A stretch of DNA of 46,715 bases from a virus: positions 1 through 46,715 of the IMG/VR virus record IMGVR_UViG_3300024344_000029. One strand, written 5' to 3'. This document shows positions 1-8,117 of this stretch, piece by piece. Both the position numbers and the translations under genes were made by a program. The notes under the pieces are model-generated. The model saw only the letters and a program-made list of their open reading frames with translations, was not told where the DNA came from and ran no database searches. The stretch's first letter is position 1, and each line of letters opens with the position of its first letter.

Positions 1-1
1 G

Positions 2-418
2 CTCCCGATCCCCGCGCACCGTGACGTGCGTCCGGGGGACTACGTGATGCAGCTCGACGGGATGCTCAGGCCGGTGCCGGCGCACCTGCTCGACATGTTC
101 CGCTCGATGGACAAGCCCGTGCCCCGGGTGTTCAAGCTCCTCTCGGACGGCGTCATGGTCGTCGAGAAGCACGCGGAAGAGGTGACTGTCACGAAGATCC
201 GACAGCGTCGCCGCGAGCTGGAGCAGAAGACGGAGAAGGCCAAGCCTGCGGAGCGCGTGCGCAGCCCCTTGCAAGATCTGCCGGACAAGGACGTCATGGC
301 GTTCATGCGGGCGGAGTTCGAGGAGATCTTCGCGCCGGAAGGCATCCCCGATGAGCCCGAGCTTCTTCCGGTCGCCGAGGACATCGAGGATGAGATCACG
401 GAGCCGATGGGGAGTTGA
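2..418 (+). CDS. Hypothetical protein, 5' end cut by window
   Basis: The frame stays open to the left edge with no stop, so the true start probably lies outside the window. The first possible internal start is GTG at 26, which would give 130 aa. The product is acidic, with a charged, probably helical stretch in the middle (many Arg, Glu and Lys) and an acidic C-terminus rich in Glu and Asp. I recognise no domain. It reads in the same direction as the packaging genes and is separated from the next gene by 50 nt holding a palindrome and a promoter-like sequence, so it may end the preceding transcription unit. Confidence 0.6.
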   Translation, partial: LPIPAHRDVRPGDYVMQLDGMLRPVPAHLLDMFRSMDKPVPRVFKLLSDGVMVVEKHAEEVTVTKIRQRRRELEQKTEKAKPAERVRSPLQDLPDKDVMAFMRAEFEEIFAPEGIPDEPELLPVAEDIEDEITEPMGS

Positions 419-433
419 GGCGCATGATGCGCC
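419..433. promoter_or_regulatory. Palindrome next to a -35 box, operator-like
   Basis: GGCGCAT-G-ATGCGCC is a perfect 7-bp inverted repeat around a single central base. It starts one base after the stop codon of the first gene and ends directly against the TTGACA at 434. The position suits a repressor or activator site for the packaging genes; that role is inferred from position only. Confidence 0.4.
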
Positions 434-462
434 TTGACAGCGTTCCGTCGAAGTCATAAGGT
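434..462 (+). promoter_or_regulatory. Candidate promoter for the packaging genes
   Basis: TTGACA (434-439), a 17-nt spacer and TAAGGT (457-462). The -35 box is perfect and the spacer equals that of the four minus-strand promoters, but the -10 matches poorly. The AAGGTG at 458-463 that overlaps the -10 would also serve as ribosome binding site of the next gene, so the proposed transcript start would lie very near the start codon. Confidence 0.4.
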
Positions 463-468
463 GACACG

Positions 469-864
469 GTGAGTCAAGAACGATACGTCAAGCTGACGCT
501 GCACATCCGTCCGGAGGTAGCGACATCCGCCCAGGCCCAGGCTGAGGCCCGGGACTCGGACTACCACGACGTCCTCCGGGGGGCGCTCACGGCGAGCCTC
601 GGCAGCGGAGAGTACGATCCCGAGCCGCCGCCGTGCACGGTGCCCTACGACGATGCGGACGCGTTCCGCAATTGGCTCATCGGATCGAAGTCCTACCAGC
701 CGAACAGCGCGTCCACGACGGCGTCGGTTGCCAGGAAGGCGCAGAAGGGGGAGGGTCTCTCCGACGCGTGGGCTGAGGCTGGGACGGACGCCAAGGCCCG
801 AGGGAAGCGCCGCCGCATCGTCATTCTGTGGCGAGAGTGGACGGCAGCTGTCGCGGCGGGATGA
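469..864 (+). CDS. Hypothetical protein upstream of terminase
   Basis: A 131-aa protein starting with GTG, with AAGGTG five bases upstream. The N-terminus alternates in a beta-like way (about residues 5-15). An Ala/Glu-rich helical segment follows, and the C-terminus carries a basic KRRR patch before a short hydrophobic end. The stop overlaps the next start by ATGA, which indicates translational coupling. No family recognised. Its place in front of the terminase genes suggests a role in packaging or DNA binding, but the sequence does not show it. Confidence 0.6.
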   Translation: MSQERYVKLTLHIRPEVATSAQAQAEARDSDYHDVLRGALTASLGSGEYDPEPPPCTVPYDDADAFRNWLIGSKSYQPNSASTTASVARKAQKGEGLSDAWAEAGTDAKARGKRRRIVILWREWTAAVAAG

Positions 865-1577
865 CCGCCTGCACCGGCCGGCTGGACTGTCCGGTGCTCG
901 GCAACTACGGGCGATCTGTGCACCCGCTGGCGCACTTCGCACGACACGCTGATCCGCTGTTCTTCGATGTGACGGACCTCGGACGACTCGCGACCGTCCA
1001 CAAGAAGATTCGTGATCGGATCTACGTGGGAACGGTGTTCGCGCTGTGGCTGGGCTCGGAGGACGCACTCGTGCCGCCGATGCGCTGGCCTGAATCCGAC
1101 ATTTTCCCCGAGGGCGAGGACGTCAAGCCAATCGACGTGGCCTGCTGGTACCGCGCGACGACGACGAAGTACCTCGCCACCCAGGGAGCGCTCGCGCTCA
1201 CAGCCTGGGCCTTCGGCGCGGGGGAGCACGTCATCGAGGACGCACTGGGCGGCAACTACGCAGATCTGATCCGACAGGGCGCGAAGGACATCTGGAACGA
1301 GCCCTTCTTCAACCTGTGGGCGCGGAACGTCAGCTTCGCGCTGCCTGAGCGGTGGAAGTTCACGGGGGACCTGCGGCGCCGACTCAAGGAGCGTGGGAAG
1401 CTCGCCACCTTCGACCTGCGCGACCCGAAGGTGAGCGTCCCGAAGTCGATGCACGTCGAGCTGCGCATGTTCGCGAAGGCAGATCACCTGAAGAGAAGCT
1501 CGGAGCCCAGACGGCTGTGCCCTGGGCTAAAGTACCTGAACGTGCCCGACGTGCGAGCCTATGCCCGAATCCCGTAA
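861..1577 (+). CDS. Hypothetical protein, 238 aa
   Basis: I chose the ATG at 861 because it forms an ATGA overlap with the preceding stop; an in-frame ATG at 828 would add 11 residues inside that gene. The product is globular, rich in Trp and aromatic residues (for example around ACWYRATTTKYL and NEPFFNLWAR), with a basic C-terminal third. Cys occurs near the N-terminus (CTGRLDC). No known domain is visible. The 3' end overlaps the next gene by 17 nt. It lies two genes upstream of terL and may belong to the packaging module. Confidence 0.6.
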   Translation: MTACTGRLDCPVLGNYGRSVHPLAHFARHADPLFFDVTDLGRLATVHKKIRDRIYVGTVFALWLGSEDALVPPMRWPESDIFPEGEDVKPIDVACWYRATTTKYLATQGALALTAWAFGAGEHVIEDALGGNYADLIRQGAKDIWNEPFFNLWARNVSFALPERWKFTGDLRRRLKERGKLATFDLRDPKVSVPKSMHVELRMFAKADHLKRSSEPRRLCPGLKYLNVPDVRAYARIP

Positions 1578-1971
1578 GAAGCGATCGAACACGAACAGCA
1601 AGGCGCTGAATGGCGCCTACATGACGTGGCTGGCGACGGTTCCCGAGGGTGTCCGCGAGGACGTGGCGAACCGGCTGGGGTCAACTACGATCTCCACGTA
1701 CGGGGAGTATGTCAACTTCGTGCAGGCGATGATGGTGGAGACCGTGCGCGGCGACATCCACCCGGAGGTCGCGAGGGTGCTGTGCGAGATGGCCGAGATG
1801 ATGCTCGTGGCACTCTCGGCAGATCGGATGGAGAAGGGCCCCACAGTGGCGGGCGCCTCGCAGCACCTCATCGCAGCGCTCACCGACGCGGAGGAGCGGC
1901 TGAAGAGCGAGCCGATCGACGCGACCTACTTCTCCCTGGACGCAGACGAGCCTGACGCCGAGGTCGGATAG
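1561..1971 (+). CDS. Possible small terminase subunit
   Basis: A 136-aa protein with a basic start (MPESRKKRSNTNSK), a helical middle and an acidic tail (DADEPDAEVG). It directly precedes terL and shares one base with it (TAGTG). Small terminases usually sit here, are 100-200 aa long, bind DNA through an N-terminal helical region and assemble into rings. The call rests on position and size; I see no diagnostic motif. Other small genes upstream could equally be the terminase partner. Confidence 0.4.
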   Translation: MPESRKKRSNTNSKALNGAYMTWLATVPEGVREDVANRLGSTTISTYGEYVNFVQAMMVETVRGDIHPEVARVLCEMAEMMLVALSADRMEKGPTVAGASQHLIAALTDAEERLKSEPIDATYFSLDADEPDAEVG

Positions 1972-3707
1972 TGTCCTCGCTGAACCCGCAGATCAGGGAG
2001 AAGCTCGGCAGCAACATCGCGCTGGCGCTCCACTCCTTCGGGCACGTTATCGACCAGAAGCGGTCGCGGCTCGTCAAGTACGACTCCCGGGCGATCACGC
2101 ATCGGCTGCAAGACACGGTCATCAGCTACTTCGACAACCCTCCGCTGACGGAGCACGGGCAGACGACGTGGCTCGTTCTGCTGGGCTACCGCCAGGGCGG
2201 CAAGTCGCTGACTCCTGAGCTGTGCGCGTACGTCAAGGCAGCGTACAACGAGCACTGGGACCACGCCTGCATTGCAGACAAGAAGGAGCGTGCGAACTAC
2301 CTGCACGAGCGCGTGCACGTCTGCCACGAGCACTGGGAGGCGGAGGTTCGTGCGGAGACCGCGGCGTCGCGAGAGCGTCGGCAGCTCACGTTCAAGGCGC
2401 CCGGCGGCAAGATGCGCACGCTGTCCGCGCACGCGGGTGCGGTGGGCATTGGGCAGTCGCCAGACAGCTTCCACGGATCGGAGCTTCCATTCTGGGCGGA
2501 GCTGGGCCCTTCGCTGAACCTGATCATCCCGTCCATGATCAACCGGGATGCCGGGCTTGCCATCTACGAGGCGACGCCGGCACCTGCAGATGCACCCTCG
2601 GTGGACGCGTGGCGCGAGATGTGCGGATCTGCCAGACGGCAGCAGGGGCGGTTCATCTACGCCTTCTTCCCGTTCTGGGACGGAAAGCTCAACGCGCGGC
2701 CCTGGAACAAGACCTGGACGCCGACGCTGGAGGAGCTGCGCCTCTTCGAGAAGTACCAGCACCAGGGCCTGCGGTGGGACAACCTCGCCTTCCGCCGCCT
2801 GATGATGGACACCGACGACGAGATCCGTCGGAACCCAGATCTGTTCAAGGTCTTCTACCCCTTCGACGACATCACCTGCTGGCAGGCTGTTCGTGGCGGG
2901 GTCATCCACGGCAAGGCGCTGAAGCGCCACCAGCAGTCCATCCTGGTGCCGTGGTCACCGCCGTACTCGGAGTACGAGGACCCACAGCCCGGGGCGCAGT
3001 ACGTCCTCGGGGCAGACCCCGCAGGCTTCGCCGCCCGAGACCACGCAGCCTTCCACGTGCTCAAGGTCTTCGACGGTGAGTGGACGCAGGTGGCGTCATT
3101 CGCAGACCACGTCGATCCGGTGGCGTTCGGCAAGAAGGTGATCGAGGTCGGTACACGGTACAACATGGCCAAGGTGGTGATGGAGGCCAACGGCGTGGGT
3201 GCAGGTGCTCTCGCGATGATGAAGGCGGCGGACTACCGGAACCTCCATCACGAGAAGCCGTTCAAGCCGGGCGTCACCGTCACCGGGGCGAACATCGACA
3301 AGTTCCTCGGCCACCTGATCGACGGGCTCATGGATGAGCTGGTGCTGCGAGATGCGGACACGGTCGATCAGCTCAGCACGTACCGCAACGACAAGCGCAC
3401 GGAGGACGGGGCATCTGCGGAGATGCTTCGAGGCGGCATCGGGCGCGGGCGTCGCGAGCGTCACCACTGGGACAAGGTCAGCGCGCTGGCGATGGCGGTG
3501 CAGGGTGCGAGGATGATGCCCCGGCGCAGGAAGCGGGAAGATCCGAAGCCCACGAACGTGGTGCCGTTCGGCATGCGTAGCGTGTCGGAGCAGCAGGACT
3601 ACTTCGATCAGGAAGCGAGGCGCAAGGCGCGGGCGGAGAAGAAGGCCCTTGGCGGTCGGCCACGCCTGCGGTACAAGTCAGTGCGGAAGCGCCGCGGGAG
3701 GAAGTGA
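1971..3707 (+). CDS. terL: Terminase large subunit
   Basis: The ATP-driven packaging motor and nuclease that cuts concatemeric DNA and pumps it through the portal. The N-terminal ATPase has a Walker A-like GYRQGGKS (residues 72-79), a Walker B-like stretch ending at Glu171 (SFHGSEL) and a coupling-type motif near Glu200 (IYEATP). The C-terminal RNase H-like nuclease shows the expected acidic triad: Asp349 in VLGADPAG, Glu405 in VVMEANG and Asp501 in HHWDKVSA. The length of 578 aa fits the family. The GTG start overlaps the preceding stop by one base. The tail after residue 510 is strongly basic, as often seen for DNA contact. Confidence 0.93.
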   Translation: MSSLNPQIREKLGSNIALALHSFGHVIDQKRSRLVKYDSRAITHRLQDTVISYFDNPPLTEHGQTTWLVLLGYRQGGKSLTPELCAYVKAAYNEHWDHACIADKKERANYLHERVHVCHEHWEAEVRAETAASRERRQLTFKAPGGKMRTLSAHAGAVGIGQSPDSFHGSELPFWAELGPSLNLIIPSMINRDAGLAIYEATPAPADAPSVDAWREMCGSARRQQGRFIYAFFPFWDGKLNARPWNKTWTPTLEELRLFEKYQHQGLRWDNLAFRRLMMDTDDEIRRNPDLFKVFYPFDDITCWQAVRGGVIHGKALKRHQQSILVPWSPPYSEYEDPQPGAQYVLGADPAGFAARDHAAFHVLKVFDGEWTQVASFADHVDPVAFGKKVIEVGTRYNMAKVVMEANGVGAGALAMMKAADYRNLHHEKPFKPGVTVTGANIDKFLGHLIDGLMDELVLRDADTVDQLSTYRNDKRTEDGASAEMLRGGIGRGRRERHHWDKVSALAMAVQGARMMPRRRKREDPKPTNVVPFGMRSVSEQQDYFDQEARRKARAEKKALGGRPRLRYKSVRKRRGRK

Positions 3708-4192
3708 TGGCTGAAGGCACGAAGACGTGGGACGAGACGCGCGGAGACGCCGTCAAGAACGCACTGAGCGAGACCTGGGCTCCAGTGGAGGACTTGGAGG
3801 CCGCCCGCGATGCTGGGCGTGAGCGAAGCGCTGCAGGTGATGCTGCAGTGCGTGCGATGCCGGACGGAGACGTCGGGGCGAAGTCGGCATGGCTTGCCGC
3901 CTCGAAGAAGCTGCTTCCGGAGCTGTGGGCTGACACGGATGACGGGTATCCCGACACGCACGCCATCCGGCGCCTTGAGCAGGCGGGTGTGGTTTCGCTC
4001 AATCCGGACTTCGCTCGCAGACTCGCGGAGTACGAGACGCAGATGGATCAGCTCGGTACGGCGACAAACGAGCGGTATGCCGGGCAGGCCGACACAGCCG
4101 CTGCGGAGAAGGCGCTGCCTGCAGCGACACAGAAGGCCACCCTCACCGAGGCTGGCGGCGATCCCCTGAAGTCGCAGCTGCCCACGGAGTAG
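3707..4192 (+). CDS. Hypothetical protein, first of a motif-sharing trio
   Basis: 161 aa from the ATG at 3707, which overlaps the terL stop (TGATG) and has GGAGGA upstream; a GTG at 3704 is an alternative. The N-terminus carries TWDETRGDAVKNALSE, matching similar sequences in the next two proteins. The rest is Ala- and Glu-rich and probably helical. No enzyme motif is visible. Position between terminase and portal and the shared motif suggest a virion or head-assembly role, which is inference. Confidence 0.6.
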   Translation: MAEGTKTWDETRGDAVKNALSETWAPVEDLEAARDAGRERSAAGDAAVRAMPDGDVGAKSAWLAASKKLLPELWADTDDGYPDTHAIRRLEQAGVVSLNPDFARRLAEYETQMDQLGTATNERYAGQADTAAAEKALPAATQKATLTEAGGDPLKSQLPTE

Positions 4193-4194
4193 TC

Positions 4195-4371
4195 ATGGCT
4201 GGAGAGATGCTGGGCCAGTTCACCGGCCGAGACACCAAGAACCGCACGTCCGACGAGCATGCAGATCCTGAAGAGGAAGAAGGCGAGGAGACGATGGACG
4301 AGGCTCGGAAGAAGGCTGTGTCCAACGCCATGACGGACTACCGCAAGAACCTTCTCGGCGGAGGCCAGTAG
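4195..4371 (+). CDS. Small protein, second of a motif-sharing trio
   Basis: A 58-aa reading frame from ATG 4195, three bases after the preceding stop, to TAG. It has an acidic centre (DPEEEEGEE) followed by TMDEARKKAVSNAM and ends in LLGGGQ. The central motif matches both neighbours, and the end matches the LGGGE end of the next protein. Conservation of these elements between adjacent genes is the main reason to believe this short frame is real. Function unknown. Confidence 0.6.
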   Translation: MAGEMLGQFTGRDTKNRTSDEHADPEEEEGEETMDEARKKAVSNAMTDYRKNLLGGGQ

Positions 4372-4374
4372 ATC

Positions 4375-4620
4375 ATGCCGATCACAGACGAATCGCTCAA
4401 CACGATGGACGACGCGCGGCAGACTGCCGCCAGGAACGCGCTCACTGCGGAGAGCCAGGAGCTGGAGCCGCGACAGGCGGAGCGCCTCGCGAAGACGCGG
4501 AAGCAGCAGATCGGGTCCAGCGTCTCGAAGGCGACCCTCGGGGTCACTCCAGACTACGAGACCGAAGCTGCTCGCGAGTACCGATGGTCCAGCGGTGAGT
4601 CGCTGGGCGGAGGCGAGTAG
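4375..4620 (+). CDS. Small protein, third of a motif-sharing trio
   Basis: 81 aa, starting three bases after the preceding stop. It contains TMDDARQTAARNAL near the N-terminus, then a charged helical region with several Gln and Lys, and ends in SLGGGE. It resembles its two upstream neighbours in motif and, for the nearer one, in the Gly-rich C-terminus. The portal gene follows after three bases. It is probably part of the head module; no biochemical function can be read from the sequence. Confidence 0.65.
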   Translation: MPITDESLNTMDDARQTAARNALTAESQELEPRQAERLAKTRKQQIGSSVSKATLGVTPDYETEAAREYRWSSGESLGGGE

Positions 4621-4623
4621 AGC

Positions 4624-6423
4624 ATGCCCCTCACTGCAGCACAGATTCCCGCGATCATCCGGGCCCACAAGGAGTACGGCAACGCGGAGCGTGCCCAGTT
4701 TGACAAGTGGGCGGCGTGGTACAACTCCGAGTACGCACCGACCGACGCGGACCAGCCTACGGGTGCAGACATCGAAGAGACGGAAGACGATCTCTCCGTC
4801 GAATCGAACTACCCGTACGCCTTCATCGACACCATGGTGTCCAACGTCGTGCCGGCGAACCCCCAGGTCACCGTCGCTGCAAAGAAGGACGACCTGAAGG
4901 ATCAGGCCGAGGCGCGAGAGGCGCTGATCAACTACGCCTTCAAGCAGGTGAACAGCAAGGAGCTGCTCTGGTCGCTGGCGACCCATGCGGGCATCTACGG
5001 GCGGGGCGTCGTCAAGGGCGTGTACTCGAAGAAGAGCGCTCGTCCGGACTTCATCGTCATCGATCCGCGACAGTTCTGGTTCGACCTCTCCGCCGGGAGG
5101 TGGGAGGACATCCGCTACGCAATCCACGTCACCGTCATCACGCAGGCGGACTTCGCCGCCCGGGTCAAGAAGCCTGGGCGAGGGAACGAGGCGGGTCGGT
5201 ACAAGGAGGAGGTCGCGAAGAAGGCGCAGACGGGGAAGTACCCGGAGTGGCTCAAGGACAGTGCGAACGCTGACGTGACGGTGATCGAGGCTGCGCGGGA
5301 AGCGTTCGAGTGGATCACCGTCTACGAGTTCTACGACTTCACGTCCGGTCGCTACTACCACTACCTCGACGACGCCAGCGAGCCGCTCTTCGCAGGCAAG
5401 ATGCCGTACCGGCGGGTCAAGAACGTCTTCCGGATGCTGACGTTCAACGACAGCCTGCGCAACATCGGCGGGCTGTCGGACATCAAGCTGATCGAGCCGA
5501 GCCTTGAGCGGCTCAACGAGATCGACACGCTGGAGCTGATGCACGCGCACTCGTCCATCCCGGAGACGTACGTGCACACAGGGCTGCTCGATGATCCGGA
5601 GAACTTCTACGCCGTCAAGGAGGAGGGTGCGTACCCCGGGAAGCTGACTCCGATCGAGGCGTTGAAGGAGCAGCCGCTCACCAACATCATCATGCACTCG
5701 CAGTCCCCGCAGATCAACCCGAGCTTCAAGGTGATGCGGGAGCGGCTGATCACCAACATTGAGTACATCCTCGGCATCCCGAAGTTCGCCCGCGGTGGCG
5801 TCGGGGCGTCCGACGTGGCGACCGAGCTGGCGCTCGCAGACCAGTCCACCAAGACCCGCAACGGGCGGCGGCAGGCCAAGGTCTACGACGTGGTGCGCTG
5901 GATGGCTGCGGTCGCCATGGGGCTCTACGAGGAGTTCCTGGACGCCGAGAGCGTCATCCCCGTGCGGCTCACGGACATGCACTCGACGATGGACGTGACG
6001 CGGGAGCTGATCGCCGCGGGTGAGATCCGAGACGAAGAGGATGAGGGTCCGCTCGACTACGACTACGACGCGATCCCGTACAGTCCGACCGAGAACCACC
6101 GACTCGTGCAGCTCAAGAGCATGCAGTCGTGGATGCCCTACTTCGTGGAGTCTCCCAACTTCGATCAGAAGAAGGTCGACCAGAAGCTCGCGAAGCTGAT
6201 GGAGTTGGAGGACGCGCTCATCGACCCCGCGACCCAGCAGGCTGAAGCGCAGGCCGCCGCGAGCGCTCAGGGCATGCCCGCTCCGCCGGAGGGCGGGGAC
6301 ACGGTGGCTGGTGGCGCGGAGATGGCGCCCGCGGTCGAGAAGCCCATCACGCCCCTTGGCGGCCCGGGGCATCCCGCTCCGTCGCCCGGCCTGGGGCAGC
6401 CTGTTGCAGGAGTGCAGCTGTGA
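4624..6423 (+). CDS. Portal protein
   Basis: The ring-shaped channel at one head vertex through which DNA enters and leaves. At 599 aa and directly after the packaging genes, it has the size and place of a podovirus portal. Family-like features are an aromatic N-terminal helical region, VIDPRQFWFD (about residues 140-150), a long helical stem region, and a Pro/Gly/Ala-rich, probably disordered C-terminus after about residue 535. No catalytic motif is expected. The stop overlaps the next start by GTGA. The assignment combines position, length and composition. Confidence 0.85.
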   Translation: MPLTAAQIPAIIRAHKEYGNAERAQFDKWAAWYNSEYAPTDADQPTGADIEETEDDLSVESNYPYAFIDTMVSNVVPANPQVTVAAKKDDLKDQAEAREALINYAFKQVNSKELLWSLATHAGIYGRGVVKGVYSKKSARPDFIVIDPRQFWFDLSAGRWEDIRYAIHVTVITQADFAARVKKPGRGNEAGRYKEEVAKKAQTGKYPEWLKDSANADVTVIEAAREAFEWITVYEFYDFTSGRYYHYLDDASEPLFAGKMPYRRVKNVFRMLTFNDSLRNIGGLSDIKLIEPSLERLNEIDTLELMHAHSSIPETYVHTGLLDDPENFYAVKEEGAYPGKLTPIEALKEQPLTNIIMHSQSPQINPSFKVMRERLITNIEYILGIPKFARGGVGASDVATELALADQSTKTRNGRRQAKVYDVVRWMAAVAMGLYEEFLDAESVIPVRLTDMHSTMDVTRELIAAGEIRDEEDEGPLDYDYDAIPYSPTENHRLVQLKSMQSWMPYFVESPNFDQKKVDQKLAKLMELEDALIDPATQQAEAQAAASAQGMPAPPEGGDTVAGGAEMAPAVEKPITPLGGPGHPAPSPGLGQPVAGVQL

Positions 6424-6830
6424 TCCTCTACGAAGGCCGCTGCCGGCCCTGCGACAAGCTCTTCGACGACGTCATGTCGGTGGACGAGTTCTCCGAGAAC
6501 GGCCTCACCTGCCCTGACTGCGGGCAGCCGGCGGAGCGCTATTACGGACATGGACAGCCTGCGGGCATCTCCGGCCCGCTGCCCTCCAAGCCGCTGGTGA
6601 TCAAGCATGCGGGTCTGGAGTTCACCTCCAAGTCGCAGATCAAGCAGTACGAGGCGGAGAACCCCGGGGCGCGGATGCTCACCAAGGACGACTCCTCGTG
6701 GCGAAGCCATCACGACAAGACCCGAGCGAAGGCGGAGTCCCGGGCGAAGGCGCGTGGGTTCCGCGACTACGAAGACCAGTGCAACCACCAGCGCCGCGAG
6801 CGTGACCGGAAAAACGCGTGTCGTTCTTGA
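6420..6830 (+). CDS. FmdB-like zinc ribbon protein
   Basis: 136 aa with GTG start overlapping the portal stop. The first 40 residues match the FmdB/CxxC zinc-ribbon pattern: ILYEGRC8RPC11, then C31PDC34. The four Cys probably bind one zinc ion. The remainder is basic and highly charged (many Lys and Arg after residue 75) and could bind nucleic acid or the acidic scaffold. Such small ribbon proteins are common in phages between portal and coat genes, but their role is not settled. The stop codon overlaps a promoter-like TTGACA. Confidence 0.7.
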   Translation: MILYEGRCRPCDKLFDDVMSVDEFSENGLTCPDCGQPAERYYGHGQPAGISGPLPSKPLVIKHAGLEFTSKSQIKQYEAENPGARMLTKDDSSWRSHHDKTRAKAESRAKARGFRDYEDQCNHQRRERDRKNACRS

Positions 6831-6855
6831 CACCCCGTATCGTTTCCGGTACACC
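6827..6855 (+). promoter_or_regulatory. Candidate promoter for the head genes
   Basis: TTGACA (6827-6832), a 17-nt spacer and TACACC (6850-6855). The -35 box is perfect and overlaps the stop codon of the zinc ribbon gene. The first bases of the -10 resemble the TACCGT of a minus-strand promoter. The next gene starts 20 nt downstream, which leaves room for a short leader with its GAGGAG. Confidence 0.5.
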
Positions 6856-6875
6856 CTTCACACGAGGAGCCCCTC

Positions 6876-7235
6876 TTGCCTGATCCCTCCCTGGACATGA
6901 TCGACGACGAGACTTCGGCTGAGCCGACAGTTGAGCCGTCGGCTGAGCCTGCTGCCGAGACAGCGGCGCCGTCCACACCTGAGGATGCAGTCGCACAGGC
7001 GCTCAAGGAGCACGGAGACGATCCGGCTGCGATCGTGTCCTGGCTGAAGGACTCCGGCTACGATGTCGTCCCGACGGAATCGGCGGGCATCGAACTGGGC
7101 GGCGAAGAGCCCGGTATCGAAGAGCCTGCAGGCGAAGATGAGGGCATGGACATCGACGTGATGCGCCTCGATGGCGTGCGCAACGCGATGAAGAAGCACG
7201 GCTACGACACCGACGAGGGTGCCGACGATGAGTGA
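6876..7235 (+). CDS. Acidic protein before the scaffold
   Basis: 119 aa from TTG 6876, chosen because GAGGAG lies about six bases upstream; ATG 6897 would shorten it by seven residues. The product is very acidic and rich in Glu, Ala and Pro, with a short ordered-looking centre (EDAVAQALKEHGDDPAAIVSW) resembling a small helical bundle and a final segment with KKHGYDTDEG. It overlaps the scaffold gene by 8 nt. Composition and place suggest an assembly helper or second scaffold-like protein. No known family recognised. Confidence 0.65.
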   Translation: MPDPSLDMIDDETSAEPTVEPSAEPAAETAAPSTPEDAVAQALKEHGDDPAAIVSWLKDSGYDVVPTESAGIELGGEEPGIEEPAGEDEGMDIDVMRLDGVRNAMKKHGYDTDEGADDE

Positions 7236-8115
7236 TGTCGTCACCACCCCCGAGGTCGAGACCCCTGCGGTCGACACGAGTCCCGCTGCCGCACCTGCGG
7301 TGGAGGCGACTGCTGCGGCTCTCGCTGTGACCGAGGTCGTCGGAGCCCCGCCTGCGGACACTGGTCCCAAGGACACCGCTCCGGAGCCTCCTCCCGTCGT
7401 GGACGAGGCGCCGCCTCCGTACGACTGGGATTCGTGGGATCCGGCGTCGCTTGACGGCGTGCCGGACACGCATCGTCCCGCCCTGGAGCGCCTCGAAGCG
7501 CACTGGCGCGAGAAGTACGACAAGGTCTCCTTCGATCAGGACGTCTTCAACGCGTACCTGAGCGGTGAGGACGACCCCCGGATCGCCGAGGTTACGGGTG
7601 AGCGCGACGAGTGGCAGAGCAAGCACGCCTCGGTCGAGTCGGAGCTGTCGCAGGCGCGGCAGGATCTGACGTCGTTCAAGGCCCAGGTCAAGGCCGAGCA
7701 GACGGCCGCCATCGAGCGGCACGCTCGCTGGATGATGCACCACTACAAGGACGTCTTCTCCGATGACGCCCGGTGGGAGACCTACAAGGAGCTGTTCGGC
7801 CTGGGCATGGAGGCCGAGTTGGCCGCCGAGCTGTCCCGAGCGGAGCCCGATGCTCGCGACATGGCTGTGGAGGCGGTGAAGAACGGCGCCTCCGGGCCCT
7901 ACGTCCTGAAGCTCATGTCGCGCCTTCAGGCTGCGGGTTCTCGTCCCGCGACTCCGGAGCCGCGTCCTGCCGCAGCCATCGTCGGTGGCGCCGACGGAAC
8001 CACTTCCAAGCCGGCGCCCAAGCCGCGAAAGGTGGCCCCTGAGGCCAGCCTGGATCCCTTCTCCGCGGAGCGCTCAGCGGCGATCCGCAACGTCCTGAAG
8101 ATCAAGAGGAACTGA
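7228..8115 (+). CDS. Scaffolding protein
   Basis: 295 aa from ATG 7228, which overlaps the preceding stop; a GTG at 7219 would add three residues. Scaffolds guide coat assembly and leave the head before maturation. The protein starts with a low-complexity Pro/Ala/Glu region (about residues 1-65), continues with a charged coiled-coil-like helical part (about 110-190) and ends in a Lys/Arg-rich segment suitable for binding the coat. It sits immediately before the coat gene with only two bases between. The assignment is by position and composition, as usual for this divergent family. Confidence 0.8.
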   Translation: MSDVVTTPEVETPAVDTSPAAAPAVEATAAALAVTEVVGAPPADTGPKDTAPEPPPVVDEAPPPYDWDSWDPASLDGVPDTHRPALERLEAHWREKYDKVSFDQDVFNAYLSGEDDPRIAEVTGERDEWQSKHASVESELSQARQDLTSFKAQVKAEQTAAIERHARWMMHHYKDVFSDDARWETYKELFGLGMEAELAAELSRAEPDARDMAVEAVKNGASGPYVLKLMSRLQAAGSRPATPEPRPAAAIVGGADGTTSKPAPKPRKVAPEASLDPFSAERSAAIRNVLKIKRN

Positions 8116-8117
8116 CA

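Noticed and set aside
4048-6372. Long minus-strand open frame (774 codons) opposite the portal gene
   Set aside because: It mirrors the portal reading frame in GC-rich DNA, has Arg/Leu/Val-rich composition, no sensible start and no family features.
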